34,117 nucleotides of DNA from Asparagopsis taxiformis (Eukaryota > Rhodophyta > Florideophyceae > Bonnemaisoniales > Bonnemaisoniaceae), in NCBI GenBank assembly GCA_030407315.1, contig JALQPE010000373.1:1-34117 (forward strand). The letters run 5' to 3'. Shown piece after piece: positions 1 to 8,464 of the stretch; the stretch's first letter is position 1, and every line of letters begins with the position of its first letter. The notes beneath the pieces are model-generated. The model ran no database searches and was not told where the DNA came from. It was given only the letters and a program-made list of their open reading frames with translations. A program made the position numbers and the translations under genes.

Positions 1-215
1 CAGTACTGTGAGATAGCAAATTTAGTAATTTCTGCTGGAACCCCAGGGTACTAATACAATGCAGTGATTTCTGATGATTTTTTCAATAGAATGTACTGCC
101 GTACAGTACTGCCTTGGTAAATGACCAGGAACTAGAATCGGGCAGTAAAATGTACTGGCTCGGGCAGTGAATAGTACTGCCTGGAAGTACTGCCGTAATA
201 ATAATTGGTGATCAG
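1..215. repeat. Cluster of CAGTA / TACTG inverted half-sites upstream of the 529-2052 gene
   Basis: The words CAGTACTG, GTACTGCC, GGCAGTAAA, GGCAGTG and AGTACTGCC recur about ten times in both orientations, often as back-to-back pairs. The spacing is irregular, so this is neither a simple tandem repeat nor a CRISPR array. A comparable but denser cluster, with the related word ACAGTAAA/TTTACTGT, lies at 31873-32225, about 540 bp upstream of the paralogous gene. The shared position before two related genes suggests a regulatory or protein-binding array, which is inference. From 216 to 528 I see only ordinary 5' flanking sequence. Confidence 0.6.
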
Positions 216-528
216 CATTTTCTGAGATACAACATTGCAATAGTTATCCAGGATAGGGTCATTGTATAATGTGTCCGCATGTGAGTTTGAGTAGATAAGA
301 GAGGGAACTGTTCTGAAACCAGTAGTGGTGAGAGCTGTAGAGGATCCGTGGTCACATGGATATGACCGTTACAGAAAAGGTAGAGGTGAAAATCAGTCGT
401 TTTCCGAGGATATGGATAGAGTAGGTGGCATTATTTGTTACTATTGTTAGTAATTAGCATTCTCGTTGTACGGAAACCGTTGGGAGGGACACACTGCGAT
501 TGGAACGAGAGGCGAAGCTTGACGGAAG

Positions 529-2052
529 ATGGAATCTCAGCGTCGAGAGGAAAATCCAAACGACTGCCTAGCAGGGATTATTCGAGAGGGATTCAGAACA
601 GTGACTGGGGAAGCTCGTCGTATTGGGGAGAGGATGGATGAAATTGACGATGATCGAACGTCACAACGCCAGCAAATCGAAAAGCTGATGAGTCGCGTCG
701 AATTTATAGTAACGGAACTACAGGGTGTGAAAGACATCTGTGATGGTTTATTACAGCAGAGTCAGGGCACTTTGAAGAAGGGGATGACTGACAAGGACAG
801 GGACCGGTTGCGCATCTCGCAGTCAACAGAACTATCGTTTTCTTACAATTTTCTGTGTGCAGTATTTGGAACTGTTGTACCTTTGCTGGTCGACAAGATT
901 GATGCTGGGGCGACAATTTACACCAACCAAGGAATCTACGACCTCCGTGGGTGCCGGCTGCTCTCTGCAATGATGTTTGCGAAGCAGAGCAATGACAAGA
1001 GAGATGTGTTCCAATCCAACACCGGGAAGAACAACATCGAGCTTCGTTTCCAAGTGGTGATGTCTCCCATGCGGAACATTCAGAAGGAAAAGTCGGGTAC
1101 AGGCCGTACAGTGGAAGGCTCGAGCTCTGGACGCGATTCGAATGCGTTCAACGTCTGGAAGGAGAACAAGTACATTCCGGACAAAATAATCGAAGAAGTT
1201 GTTTATGGTGCCACTGGCGATGGCCGAAACCAGCCTGCAGGAAGCATTGACGGAGGGGCTAGGAAGCGGAGGAAAACAGATGGAAATGGTGGACAGTTGA
1301 GCAAGCGTGAAATATCTTTGGCTGTTACGAAAGTTGCGCTGACAAAGGTGCTCGGTTTCCTGAACAAGTCTAGAGAGCAGGTGCGCCATCGATTCCTTGT
1401 CGAACTGGGGTTCGCTCTAGTGTTGGAAACGGACGCCTCTATCACTTTCGAGTTTCCAACTCACGATCTCATTCGAGATATGGACGTTATCCCCGATACC
1501 CGTGTGACCAATGTAAATCTAAGGCCTGAGGAACGGAAAGTTTTGGATGACAAGAATTCCGAGATCATGGTACAATTCATCACTGAGCGGAAAGAAATGG
1601 TTGTCATCATTCAGTACGAAGTCGAGATATCGGGATGTGTGGCCAAAAGGATGATTCGAAGGAGAATCAATATCCTGGAGGTAGCCCTGAACACTGCAAT
1701 TGCTTTCCTTCAATGCACGAGTAGAACGGTTTTCCTGCGACGTTCCTGCAATTCACTCAGATTTGTCTATGCAATCGCTTCCGGGATTCTAGGAATTTTC
1801 AAGGTACAATCAGGTCAGACCTTCGAAGAAAGTGTACAAGACGAGCTCAAACTATTAGGAAAGGCGATGTTGCCGAGCAAGCGAATCTGTAAAAGGCATC
1901 TTTGCGAAGACGTACTTACAATTATCGACGAAAAGTTCGATGAACTACATTTGGAACAGAGGAGTGCAGCATTTGAGGAGGATAGTGGATATAGAGATGA
2001 AGATAATGGTAGTGAAAGCTACATTGAAGTTTTCCTTGATGAGGAGGATTGA
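529..2052 (+). CDS. Unknown-family nuclear-type protein, 507 aa, N-terminal coiled coil; intact member of a local pair
   Basis: This is an uninterrupted ATG-to-TGA reading frame of 507 codons. I do not recognise the family. Residues about 15-75 have heptad-like hydrophobic spacing with many charged residues, consistent with a coiled coil. A basic patch (ARKRRK, about 244-249) resembles a nuclear localisation signal, and the C-terminal 30 residues are strongly acidic. The paralogue at 32767-34111 conserves the DGLL..(S/G)QG..KK segment, the KDR(D/E)RLRI(S/A)Q block, MFA(K/R)QSN(D/E)(K/R), the basic patch, and an FLNKSR/FMNKSR block near residue 282. Conservation across a diverged pair shows this is a real coding family. 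The upstream CAGTA half-site cluster is shared by both copies. No membrane segment or catalytic motif is evident. A DNA-binding or oligomerising nuclear role is only a guess. Confidence 0.75.
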   Translation: MESQRREENPNDCLAGIIREGFRTVTGEARRIGERMDEIDDDRTSQRQQIEKLMSRVEFIVTELQGVKDICDGLLQQSQGTLKKGMTDKDRDRLRISQSTELSFSYNFLCAVFGTVVPLLVDKIDAGATIYTNQGIYDLRGCRLLSAMMFAKQSNDKRDVFQSNTGKNNIELRFQVVMSPMRNIQKEKSGTGRTVEGSSSGRDSNAFNVWKENKYIPDKIIEEVVYGATGDGRNQPAGSIDGGARKRRKTDGNGGQLSKREISLAVTKVALTKVLGFLNKSREQVRHRFLVELGFALVLETDASITFEFPTHDLIRDMDVIPDTRVTNVNLRPEERKVLDDKNSEIMVQFITERKEMVVIIQYEVEISGCVAKRMIRRRINILEVALNTAIAFLQCTSRTVFLRRSCNSLRFVYAIASGILGIFKVQSGQTFEESVQDELKLLGKAMLPSKRICKRHLCEDVLTIIDEKFDELHLEQRSAAFEEDSGYRDEDNGSESYIEVFLDEED

Positions 2053-2757
2053 TAATGGAAGCGTAGAAGCAAGGTTTCACAACCTTTGAAGTAAATTGGT
2101 TACTACGAGGGGACTTAGGAGAAATAATAAAACAGTTAGATATGAAACTCCCTAGGATATGAGTTGAACATGTGCCACGTATCCCTTTGTGCACTGGAAG
2201 CAAAATCTATCGTGATCTCTTTTCTAGTTCACTCTGCAACTGTAACACTCCATTTCTACGACGACTAAGAGGTTCATGCTTTCATCAGCACTTCTCTATT
2301 AGCTTTGGGGCCAATTTACTCACAAGCAATGCTGTAGCTCCACCTGATATGGATATGAAATATGGAGCAGGTATCGATATCGATATCGATACCATCGGTT
2401 TAATCGAGCTGAATAATTTTGAACAGTAGTTTAGACCCATCTAGAAAAGATAGAAAAAGTTTTACTTGGAGGCGACATCGTGTCCAGTGGGATGAGGTGG
2501 ATCTACAGGAGAATTATTCTGTCGAGCGGTAACTCCAATCCTGTCTAGCTCGCTGCAAATAGTGTGTGCACTGAAGGTTCAGGCTGGGTGGTTCAAGTAT
2601 GCAAGTAAGATGTTCCAAAAACAATGTTCTTGAGAACGCGCTCGGAAGTTCCATATGGACGAGGACTCTGAACAGGTTTCCAGGTCAATAGGAACAAGTC
2701 CGACAGCTTGAAATTGGTGTTGTCTGACAGCTCAAAGTTCTCCAACATTTCTTCACT
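2053..2757. other. Gene-poor 3' flank of the 507-aa gene
   Basis: About 700 bp without a supportable gene. Small open frames here lack codon-like composition or recognisable motifs. The only structured element is a 24-bp palindrome made of GATATC repeats, listed separately. Confidence 0.5.
2370..2393. repeat. Perfect 24-bp palindrome built from ATCGAT/GATATC units
   Basis: The half GGTATCGATATC is followed immediately by its exact reverse complement. It may simply reflect a short ATCGAT microsatellite ending in GG/CC. It is one of several perfect palindromes in the window. Confidence 0.7.
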
Positions 2758-3420
2758 TTATAGGACCCGAGCTTCCAACGGATACGAAAAGTTCCAATTG
2801 ACATAGTCGCACTCATCAGATTCTCGAGTCACAACGGTAGTGTTAACACTACCGTTCTGACTCGATGAGGAATTCCTCATTTTTCCAGATATTCTGTATA
2901 AAGAGGAACCAACAAGAACTGCATTTATAGATGAATCAGACTCTTCGGAAGCACCGTCTGCTAGAGTTCCCAAAATTCTTATGACAGAAGACCCAGAATC
3001 ATGTCATGTTCTCTTCCACTTCAGAATAGTAGAGTTCGCGCATGTATACATGGAAGGAGGTAAAGTACTGCAAAGGTCATAGTATGTTCCAAGTGGATTG
3101 ACTGCTCTAATGGTCCATTGAATATCGGTGCATTCCTGATCAAAAGATATGTTGAGATTCGCAAAATCGACTACAGGCTCGTCTACGTCATTGCCGAGAG
3201 TATTCCTGTCTACAGGTACTATAGAATCAGTCTTAATACCGGTCGGATCACTGAGGGCGAGGTAGAGATAATGAATGGTGGACATCCTTCCAAAAATGTA
3301 ATCAAACTCATAGCAAATTATCAGCTTCCGGAGGACTGTACTGTTGCTATGATTGAGTGGGAGGACGACATGTCTCCGACAACAAAGGCAGCTTTCCTTC
3401 TGAATAATGTAGAAGCTTCA
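2758..3420 (-). pseudogene. Possible decayed coding remnant, unknown product
   Basis: On the minus strand one frame is open from about 3420 down to 2758 except for a single TGA at 3004-3006. This gives roughly 138 codons, a stop, then about 80 more codons in the same frame. The conceptual product is rich in N-X-S/T sequons and has several cysteines, as a secreted or membrane ectodomain might. There is no recognisable domain. A 40-bp near-palindrome lies inside it. A competing plus-strand open frame (3118-3486) is no better supported. Treat as a weak candidate only. Confidence 0.2.
2825..2864. repeat. 40-bp near-perfect palindrome
   Basis: The central 24 bp (2833-2856) are perfectly self-complementary around GTTAAC. 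The symmetry continues after a single C/C mismatch through CGAGTCA / TGACTCG on both sides. No loop is needed, so it would form a cruciform or a tight RNA hairpin. Confidence 0.75.
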
Positions 3421-3604
3421 ATCCGAAATGAAATGGTATCCAAGCAGATAGGCATGAAACTCTCTTCGAACCTGCATCTTACTTAAAAGTGTGCCTGGGT
3501 ACTAAAACCAATGACCGTCATGCCTCCAAACTGAGTAGTTTCGAGTTCTCTCGGATACCAGACTGCACTTCGACAATGATAAAACCGAGCCATGGGCTCA
3601 GCCC

Positions 3605-4320
3605 GTCGGATCAGCCTACAGCCAATGGTAGTACTGCACCTGGCTTTTGCCATGGCAAAACTATACCCGGTATTATTTTGGGTCTGGTTAGTCCAGGCTT
3701 GGTCCTGAAAACGATGGACTCGGAACTATGATTATCCCTAGCACTGCGCATACTGGCCCCCCTAGAGCGTGGCCAATATGTGCAATGGGAGTCCCATCTC
3801 GTCCGGTTATTGAGTGCATTGTACCGGTACAAACGAAACCAAGTACAAACTCGCCAAACCAGGCCTGGTTTCGCGAGGAGAAAATAATACCGGGTATAGA
3901 TTCTAGGTTTCATCGGCCAGGTGCAGTGCACTCATAGGCTGGATGAGCTGGCTTCAATGTGGCCAATGAGTGCATTGCACCTGGTTTGGTGAAGTGAAAA
4001 TAATACCGGGTATAGATTCTAGGTTTCATCGGCCAGGTGCAGTACAATCATTGGTCGGCTGAGCTGGCTGGTGTGTGACCAATGAGTGCATTGCACCTGT
4101 TTCGGTGAAGTGAAAATAATACCGGGTATAGATTTTGGGTTTCACTGGCCAGGTGCAGTGCACTCATAGGCTGGATGAGCTGACTTCAATGTGGCCAATG
4201 AGTGCATTGCACCTGTTTTGGTGAAGTGAAAATAATACCGGGTATAGATTTTGGGCTTCACCGGCCAAGTGCAGTGCACTCATAGGCGTAATCAGCTGGC
4301 TCCTGTTCGACCAAGGAGTG
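3605..4320. repeat. Hairpin-unit satellite, block 1 (about 115-120 bp units)
   Basis: From about 3880 to 4300, four tandem units each begin with AAAATAATACCGGGTATAGA. Each then carries an inverted pair, CCAGGTGCA(G/A)TGCACTCAT and ATGAGTGCATTGCACCTG. A diverged unit of the variant seen at 5160-5582 precedes them (3610-3730). The unit therefore contains its own stem-loop plus a second palindromic core at ATACC(C)GGTAT. Small open frames across the block merely translate the repeat and are not genes. Confidence 0.85.
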
Positions 4321-4363
4321 TGGGAAAAATTTTCTAATCCTCGAACTGCCACCAAGTCACACG

Positions 4364-4457
4364 GGACATGTGGTACAATGGTTTTTAGAGATTACAGGCC
4401 CAGTCTCACTACTCGCACTATATTACACCATCTCGGGTTCAAGTCCCGACGTACACA
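4364..4457 (+). tRNA. tRNA-like sequence (A and B box present, acceptor stem not convincing); possible tRNA relic or SINE head
   Basis: A perfect T arm is visible at 4434-4450: stem TCGGG/CCCGA around a TTCAAGT loop, embedding the B-box GGTTCAAGTCC. About 60 bp upstream, TGGTACAATGG matches an RNA polymerase III A-box. The A-to-B distance is about 20 nt longer than in an intronless class I tRNA, so an intron or long variable arm would be required. The seven bases before the A-box do not pair well with those after the T arm. I therefore regard it as a degenerate tRNA or tRNA-derived repeat rather than a functional gene. I assign no anticodon. Confidence 0.3.
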
Positions 4458-4823
4458 ACACACACCACACACCTGACACGGCTATAGCCATTCGAATGAT
4501 CTTTTTGGTGACAGTTTCCACAAAGTCTTTTACCATCCCTTCATAACCTTAAATCAATTAGACTTGTCATTAATAATGCAATTCTGCCTGCCACATTGCC
4601 ATTCTCTTCCATACATGTATAACATGTACAGTTTGCAAACTCAAACGCAAACTTTTACATGTCCATTTACCACCTTGGTTCTTCAGGACAAACAACTGAG
4701 GCTGCATTCCTATCCTCCTCATCAGACACACACTCACGCAGACACATACAGGCACATTCCCAACCAAACATACAATCTCCCCTATCACTATCAACTCCCA
4801 TAAAGCGAAATAGCCTAGGCTAG
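4458..4823. other. Non-coding stretch with CA-rich low complexity
   Basis: The sequence just after the tRNA-like element and again near 4725-4760 is CA/CACA rich. The small open frames on both strands overlap each other and have low-complexity composition. I see no gene. Confidence 0.5.
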
Positions 4824-4931
4824 CGATGATGTAGCTATCTTTGCGTCTCGATAGTGGCTATTGCAGCTGCAATAGCCCACTATGCAACTGCAATAGCCCA
4901 CTATCGAGACGCAAAGATAGCTACATCATCG
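4824..4931. repeat. Nested inverted repeat with perfect 34-bp arms
   Basis: The arms 4824-4857 and 4898-4931 are exact reverse complements over 34 bp. The 40-bp interior itself holds a second stem (CTATTGCAGCTGCAATAG) and a direct repeat of CAATAGCCCACTAT, so two alternative hairpins compete. No flanking target-site duplication is obvious. Confidence 0.85.
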
Positions 4932-5159
4932 TGCACATAACAAAAATCTTGTCGCATGACACCCAAATTCCTCAAAAAGATGATAGCATTTACCTTCACT
5001 TGAACCCAACCACAACAAAACATAAGCAGAACATGTCACTATCGTTTCTTGCTTGGTGATCCATATCTTCTATTCTGCGTAAATCAAACAACGTCCTACA
5101 CAGCAGCGCGCACAAATGGCCAGTCCAAAGACTATCATCGGTGGAGAGGACGTGCGAGC

Positions 5160-5582
5160 TGTGCACCAGGTCCAGGTGCAGCAGTGCCATTGGCAGAAAT
5201 CGGTCAGCCGACGACAGCCAATAGTAGTGTTGCACCTGGCTTTTGCCATGGCAAAACTATACCCGGTATTATTTTGGGTGTACCAGGTCCAGGTGCACTA
5301 CTGCCATTGGCCAGAAGCGGCCAGCCGACCACCAGCCAATGGCTGTGTTGCACCTGGCTTCTGCTATGGCAAAATAATACCCGGTATTATTTTGGGTCTA
5401 CCCAGTCCAGATGGAGCATTGTCACTGGCCAGAGGCGGCCAGCCGACCACCAGCCAATAGCACTGCTGCACCTGGCTTCTGCTATGGCAAAATAATACCC
5501 GGTATTATTCTGGGTCTACCCAGTCCAGGTGCTGCAATGCCATTGGCCAGAAGCGGCCAGCCGACCAGCAGCCAATGGCAGA
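5160..5582. repeat. Hairpin-unit satellite, block 2 (about 118 bp units)
   Basis: There are about three and a half tandem units. Each has CCAGGTGCA(N5)GCCATTGG..., then a GGCCAGCCGACCA spacer, then the reverse partner CCAAT..TGCACCTGG, followed by AATAATACCCGGTATTATT, a palindromic linker. This is the same family as 3605-4320 and 12845-13085 but with a different inner stem, so the outer nine bases and the linker are the most conserved parts. Confidence 0.85.
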
Positions 5583-6387
5583 GCGGCTGAGGATGGTAAT
5601 TTATTTGGAATAGAGTGACCGTCAGTGAAGGATGGTAGCAACCTTCCAAGGCCTGGCTAGACTTGACCGACTCAATGTCGAAATTGAACGCATCATGGAG
5701 ATAGACTAGAAGCACAAACCCGTGCAACCAGTACATGGCGGAGTTGGAGGGAATAAGGTCTCTAGAATGCCAAATAATCGAGGTTTGTTGCCTTGCCTAC
5801 ACCAAACTAACACCCGTCTGAGACTCTATGTCGATGACAGTTCCATTGGTCTAGTTTTATCTCGTCAGCCGTGCTGTGACTTGACTTGAATCGACTCAAA
5901 GATGGTAGTGTAATTAAAATATTGCAATGTCGGTAGGCGAGAAATCAGTGCCTGGATTTCAGTTCATCAGCCGGACAGCGGTTGCGGTATTCGATATGCG
6001 TCGGTAATACACCGTGAAGCCAATACGTCGACTAGATTCACCCCGTAGCATCGGCACAGCTATCACCAGTTATTACTCTTCGCCCATTGAGAAGGAAACC
6101 AATATTCCCCATCCCTAATACCGCGCTTCCACCTACCACCTCCAGATCTCCAATCTCATGAGATTGCTGCAGCATTGGTAGCCATCTCAATGGATGAGCA
6201 TGACATACTTCAATATTGTTTTTGCTCCATTGAACTCCAATATGAATCACAGTCAACATGCCTATTGTACCTATTCGTCGATCAGCTGTACTTATATCCT
6301 TCCCATTGTAAAATGTCCATATCTATATTTCGCCAATGTCTGCAGCACATACAGATCCGTCTTCCCTTTCTGACCGCTCGTTGATGT
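5583..6387. other. Gene-free intergenic DNA
   Basis: About 800 bp with only short overlapping open frames on both strands, none with a recognisable domain or coding-like composition. I see no gene. Confidence 0.5.
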
Positions 6388-6428
6388 CTACAGACACTGT
6401 TTCGGACAGTCGGAAACAGTGTCTGTAG
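6388..6428. repeat. Stem-loop, perfect 16-bp arms, 9-nt loop
   Basis: CTACAGACACTGTTTC at 6388-6403 is exactly complementary to 6413-6428. The loop is GGACAGTCG. It stands alone in gene-free DNA, with no T-tract typical of a bacterial terminator. Confidence 0.75.
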
Positions 6429-6687
6429 TTGCCAAGCTCGTCGTATAGATATGTATATAACGCGACAACGATATATCTATCAAAGCATAATATAACACGA
6501 ATAAGTCGATACCACCGCGATATCAGCCAGATTGTCATGAAACACGCAAGATCTTGGTTCACCAATCCCCCACTAGCGTGAATGTCAGTATCTTGTCAAT
6601 TTGAAACGAGTTACAGACGCATTCCAACCAGCACGAAAAATGAACTGCACTCAGGCTATTTCAAAACCCGACGCTTATGCGCCCGCT

Positions 6688-6761
6688 ATTCCTCATCAGT
6701 TCCAACTCTGCGATACCCGCTCACGTGAGCGGGTATCGCAGAGTTGGAACTGATGAGGAAT
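6688..6761. repeat. Perfect 74-bp palindrome with no spacer
   Basis: Each half is 37 bp. The centre is TCAC|GTGA at 6724/6725, and every base pairs with its mirror base. It lies about 20 bp before the SNF2-like fragment. Perfect identity with zero loop implies very recent formation, active correction, or an assembly/cloning fold-back. Confidence 0.9.
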
Positions 6762-6782
6762 TAATCGATTAAGAAAAAGGAG

Positions 6783-7590
6783 TTGCGAACGAGAGTACAA
6801 AGCATTGCTTGTCCGAGGTGTCGTTTATGTTGCTCTGCAGATGAAGTTAGTTTTACTGTTCTTGGTGGACTTGGAAAAACAAAAGGTGATGGTAGTGGGC
6901 TGCCGCCGTCACCCGGCTCGCAATTGCGATTGCTCTTCTTAAGAAGAGGAAGAATTAGACGCTTTGATCTCGCCAAGTGGAAAAGGACAAAAGGTGGAGG
7001 CGACTAGCAGTGAACGAAGGTCAATTTTCTAAGACAGCACAGATGCAGTGCGCTGATTTGTTGGAGCTAAAGCAAGAGCTATTATCCGATTGCTGCGCGG
7101 CATATGGCAAGTGGACGCTACGCGGAAAGTTATGGTATTCTCCGAGTGGCAAAGCGTACGCTTTGCAGCACGTGCTGAAAATGATCTCGACAGCACTCGA
7201 AATGAACGGTATTACGCATTTGAACGGAGTGCTAGAGAAAGGTTCTATGAATAGAACCACAATCTTCGCAAACACCATGGTGTTTGCAAATTCGCACAAA
7301 CTTAAGATTGTGGACAAGTTCAAATCAAGCATATGCTTATCTATATCTTAATAGATTTCAACGTTCTATTAATACCACTGCGTTGTGCAGGTATTGGTCT
7401 CAATCTTACTGACGCACGTCATGTGGTGTTGGTGGAGCCGAGTATGAATATATTTCTGGAAGCGCAGGCTGTCGGTTGTGTTCATCGAATTGGGAAGGTG
7501 CATCCAACTTACTTACATCGTGTTATAGTCAGCTACACTATCAGGGATAAGATTTTGAAGTTGGCTGCTCCACGACGACATACTGCATAA
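6783..7590 (+). pseudogene. SNF2-family helicase C-terminal fragment (SHPRH/Rad5-like), broken
   Basis: The 3' part (about 7378-7590) encodes an unmistakable SNF2 helicase motif V-VI region: GIGLNLTDARHVVLVEP followed by EAQAVGCVHRIGK. The wording, with EP and HRIG followed by HR, is closest in feel to SHPRH-type ubiquitin-ligase helicases. Upstream, 6783-6860 encodes a CPRCRLCC cysteine cluster that may be a RING relic, and 7300-7330 encodes KIVDKFKSS, the usual lead-in to motif V. These pieces lie in three different frames, and the ATPase N-terminal lobe is absent. In an intact SNF2 protein these blocks are contiguous, so this is a truncated, frameshifted remnant. Introns could explain some gaps, but no convincing splice pairs are seen. 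Confidence 0.65.
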
Positions 7591-7723
7591 GGCGAAAAAA
7601 CGATAAGTTTGCTGGACATTAAAGGTGGTTGAATGAATTGCGCCAGTTGGGAAATGCCGGTAGAAGACTCAGTCGATCACCATCGCCAGCCTTGCAGTTC
7701 CCAAAGCCAGTTCGTTTGTCAAA

Positions 7724-8464
7724 ATGTCCCGTCCTCCGACAGCAGCCGCGCCCATTGTCCGCACCAAGACGCTTGACACTGTTAACCTCGCCCCAGAAGA
7801 CGATGTATAGTCGACTCATGATCTGCCAAAAATTATCCGTGATGCACAGGTAACGTACGACGACAACACGTCCAAGATAACTGCCCCTCGCTTTGCTAAA
7901 TTCTCCAAGATCGTCTTCCCACGTCCGAGACAATGTCTCGAACCGCAGCACATTTCCTCCTGGGCCACCGTCGGCTCCTTCCCCAGCCCGCTAGGATCCG
8001 ACCCCTCCAGTCAGAGCAACCTTGGCATGAGCTGCATGAGCTTTGTCGGCGCCAATGAAACCATTCTTGTCGACATTATTTCAGATGCGGAGAACACTAC
8101 CATGTGTCGCGAATTCTACCGTGCAGGTCCCAGAGGGCTGCTCGCTTTTCATCCGCGCAATATGGTCCGTGCATGTATCGTCACCTGCGGCGGTTTGTGT
8201 CCTGGCCTCAATTCTGTTATTCGTGAGCTGGTGATTACGCTTTCGCTGTTGTATGGCGGTCAGAATATTTCTGAAATTCCATATGGCTATCGTGGATTCT
8301 ATTCGACCCATCTCAAACTTATTCCACTTACGGAGGATAAGGTTCAGTCCATTCATCATGATGGTGGCAGTATATTGGGGTATTCGCGTGGCGGCCATAA
8401 TACAAAGATGATTTGCGATTCAATCCAGATCACGGGCTTCAATCAGATGTACATTATTGCCGGC
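7724..8464 (+). pseudogene. Plant-type ATP-dependent 6-phosphofructokinase, 5' part (interrupted)
   Basis: PFK phosphorylates fructose 6-phosphate in glycolysis. The frame opens with ATG at 7724, has an in-frame TAG at 7808-7810 after 28 codons, and continues open through the PFK core. The nucleotide-binding CGGLCPGLNSVIREL segment (about 8188-8230), PYGYRGFYS, and GGSILGYSRGG are all diagnostic of the plant/protist PFK group. The sequence reaches YIIAG just before the expected GGDGT motif and then switches abruptly to acetyl-CoA carboxylase sequence at about 8465. PFK resumes at 10043. An ATG at 8027 downstream of the stop would still make only a truncated product. Confidence 0.8.

Noticed and set aside
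3118..3486. 122-codon plus-strand open frame
   Set aside because: It overlaps an equally open minus-strand frame, has no recognisable motif and no upstream gene-like context; neither strand is convincing.
4564..4803. Overlapping plus and minus frames with His/Thr/Gln-rich or Cys/Val-rich composition
   Set aside because: These come from CA-rich low-complexity DNA and mirror each other on opposite strands.
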